From: Holacanthus passer
Lineage: Eukaryota > Chordata > Actinopteri > Pomacanthidae
Direction of reading: 5' to 3'
Assembly: GCA_025331565.1 (NCBI GenBank)
Contig: JAFREQ010000040.1
Span: 1,381,501 to 1,445,500, forward strand
Length of the DNA: 64,000 nucleotides
Made by a program: the position numbers and the translations under genes. The first letter of the stretch is position 1. Each line of letters starts with the position of its first letter. Below the pieces are notes generated by a model. That model ran no database searches. It was not told the DNA's origin and saw only the letters and a list, made by a program, of their open reading frames with translations. Of this stretch, positions 63,925 to 64,000 are shown one piece after another.

Positions 63925-64000
63925 GCCAGAGCCAGAACCAGAATCTGAATTCAGGAAGTCAATGATGGAAAAATCTGGATTTGGAACAGTGGAGTCTGGG
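63092..64000 (-). CDS. cd44: CD44-like transmembrane proteoglycan, 3' end (partial)
   Basis: Three exons read right to left: 63531-64000 (open to the window edge), 63361-63439 (79 nt) and 63092-63269, with consistent phases and a TGA at 63092-63094. The outermost exon encodes an acidic lead (PNPDFSIIDFLNSD), 21 Ser-Gly pairs (63817-63942), GDGELHEDM, then a Ser/Thr-rich stalk ending QMSTGQSTP. The middle exon encodes the membrane span WVVIVGFIAGVAALVMLCVA. The last exon encodes a tail of about 60 residues ending EYTVIPLDELPDKYSSH. A Ser/Thr-rich, Ser-Gly-bearing stalk followed by separate transmembrane and tail exons fits CD44, a hyaluronan receptor and part-time proteoglycan. The tail-to-tail position next to slc1a2 matches human. 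Against it: the tail lacks the basic cluster that binds ERM proteins in mammalian CD44, and the link domain lies outside the window. Another membrane proteoglycan is possible. Confidence 0.6.
63817..63942 (-). repeat. Hexanucleotide tandem repeat encoding (Ser-Gly)21
   Basis: The plus strand shows 21 consecutive units of (G/A)CCAGA-type hexamers, reading TCTGGC/TCTGGT and close variants on the minus strand. All are in frame and all encode Ser-Gly. Variation is almost entirely synonymous (GGC versus GGT). Immediately downstream comes Gly-Asp-Gly-Glu, an acidic context that favours glycosaminoglycan addition. Confidence 0.95.

Noticed and set aside
1..64000. CRISPR arrays, bacterial operons, rRNA, tRNA genes
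   Set aside because: No regularly spaced repeats, Shine-Dalgarno-spaced ORF chains, rRNA signatures or convincing tRNA cloverleaf with A/B boxes were recognised. tRNAscan was not possible by eye over 64 kb.

Overview
The window reads as a vertebrate chromosome, almost certainly a ray-finned fish. It is AT-rich and intron-containing, it carries degraded teleost-type repeats (a Tc1-like transposase relic, TTAA-flanked miniature elements, a LINE reverse-transcriptase relic), and its four recognisable genes match vertebrate families. There are no bacterial operons, CRISPR arrays or viral genomes. Gene names come from remembered family sequences, reading-frame continuity and splice-phase bookkeeping, because no database could be searched.

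Layout. Positions 1-20,400 are a gene-poor stretch of repeats and possible conserved non-coding DNA. They hold one possible terminal exon (minus strand, about 166-325) and one unrecognised small ORF that starts like a signal peptide (minus, about 19,351-19,567). slc35c1 (plus, 20,625-23,733, two exons) encodes the Golgi GDP-fucose transporter. Two abutting TTAA-flanked miniature transposons lie downstream at 24,340-25,539. pamr1 (plus, 29,524-39,231, eleven coding exons) encodes a secreted CUB/sushi/pseudoprotease protein. slc1a2 (plus, 51,812-60,021, ten coding exons seen) encodes the glial glutamate transporter EAAT2/GLT-1. The 3' end of a cd44-like transmembrane proteoglycan gene lies on the minus strand at 63,092-64,000 and runs off the window edge.

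The order pamr1, slc1a2, then cd44 tail-to-tail matches my recollection of human 11p13, which supports the cd44 call. slc35c1 lies elsewhere on human 11p, so its position here reflects fish-specific or ancestral linkage. The genes do not form one pathway; their proximity is inherited synteny.

Most useful second looks: (1) pamr1 has an apparent one-base deletion in an A-run, supported by both splice phase and homology; (2) its EGF exon survives only as a frame-broken relic that can be skipped in frame; (3) its protease domain lacks all three catalytic residues; (4) slc1a2 keeps an intron-retention C-terminus resembling mammalian GLT-1b, ending in a PDZ-type ligand; (5) the cd44-like gene has 21 uninterrupted Ser-Gly dipeptides; (6) slc1a2 and cd44 have facing polyadenylation signals about 26 bp apart. 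I found no evidence of a wholly new biological system.
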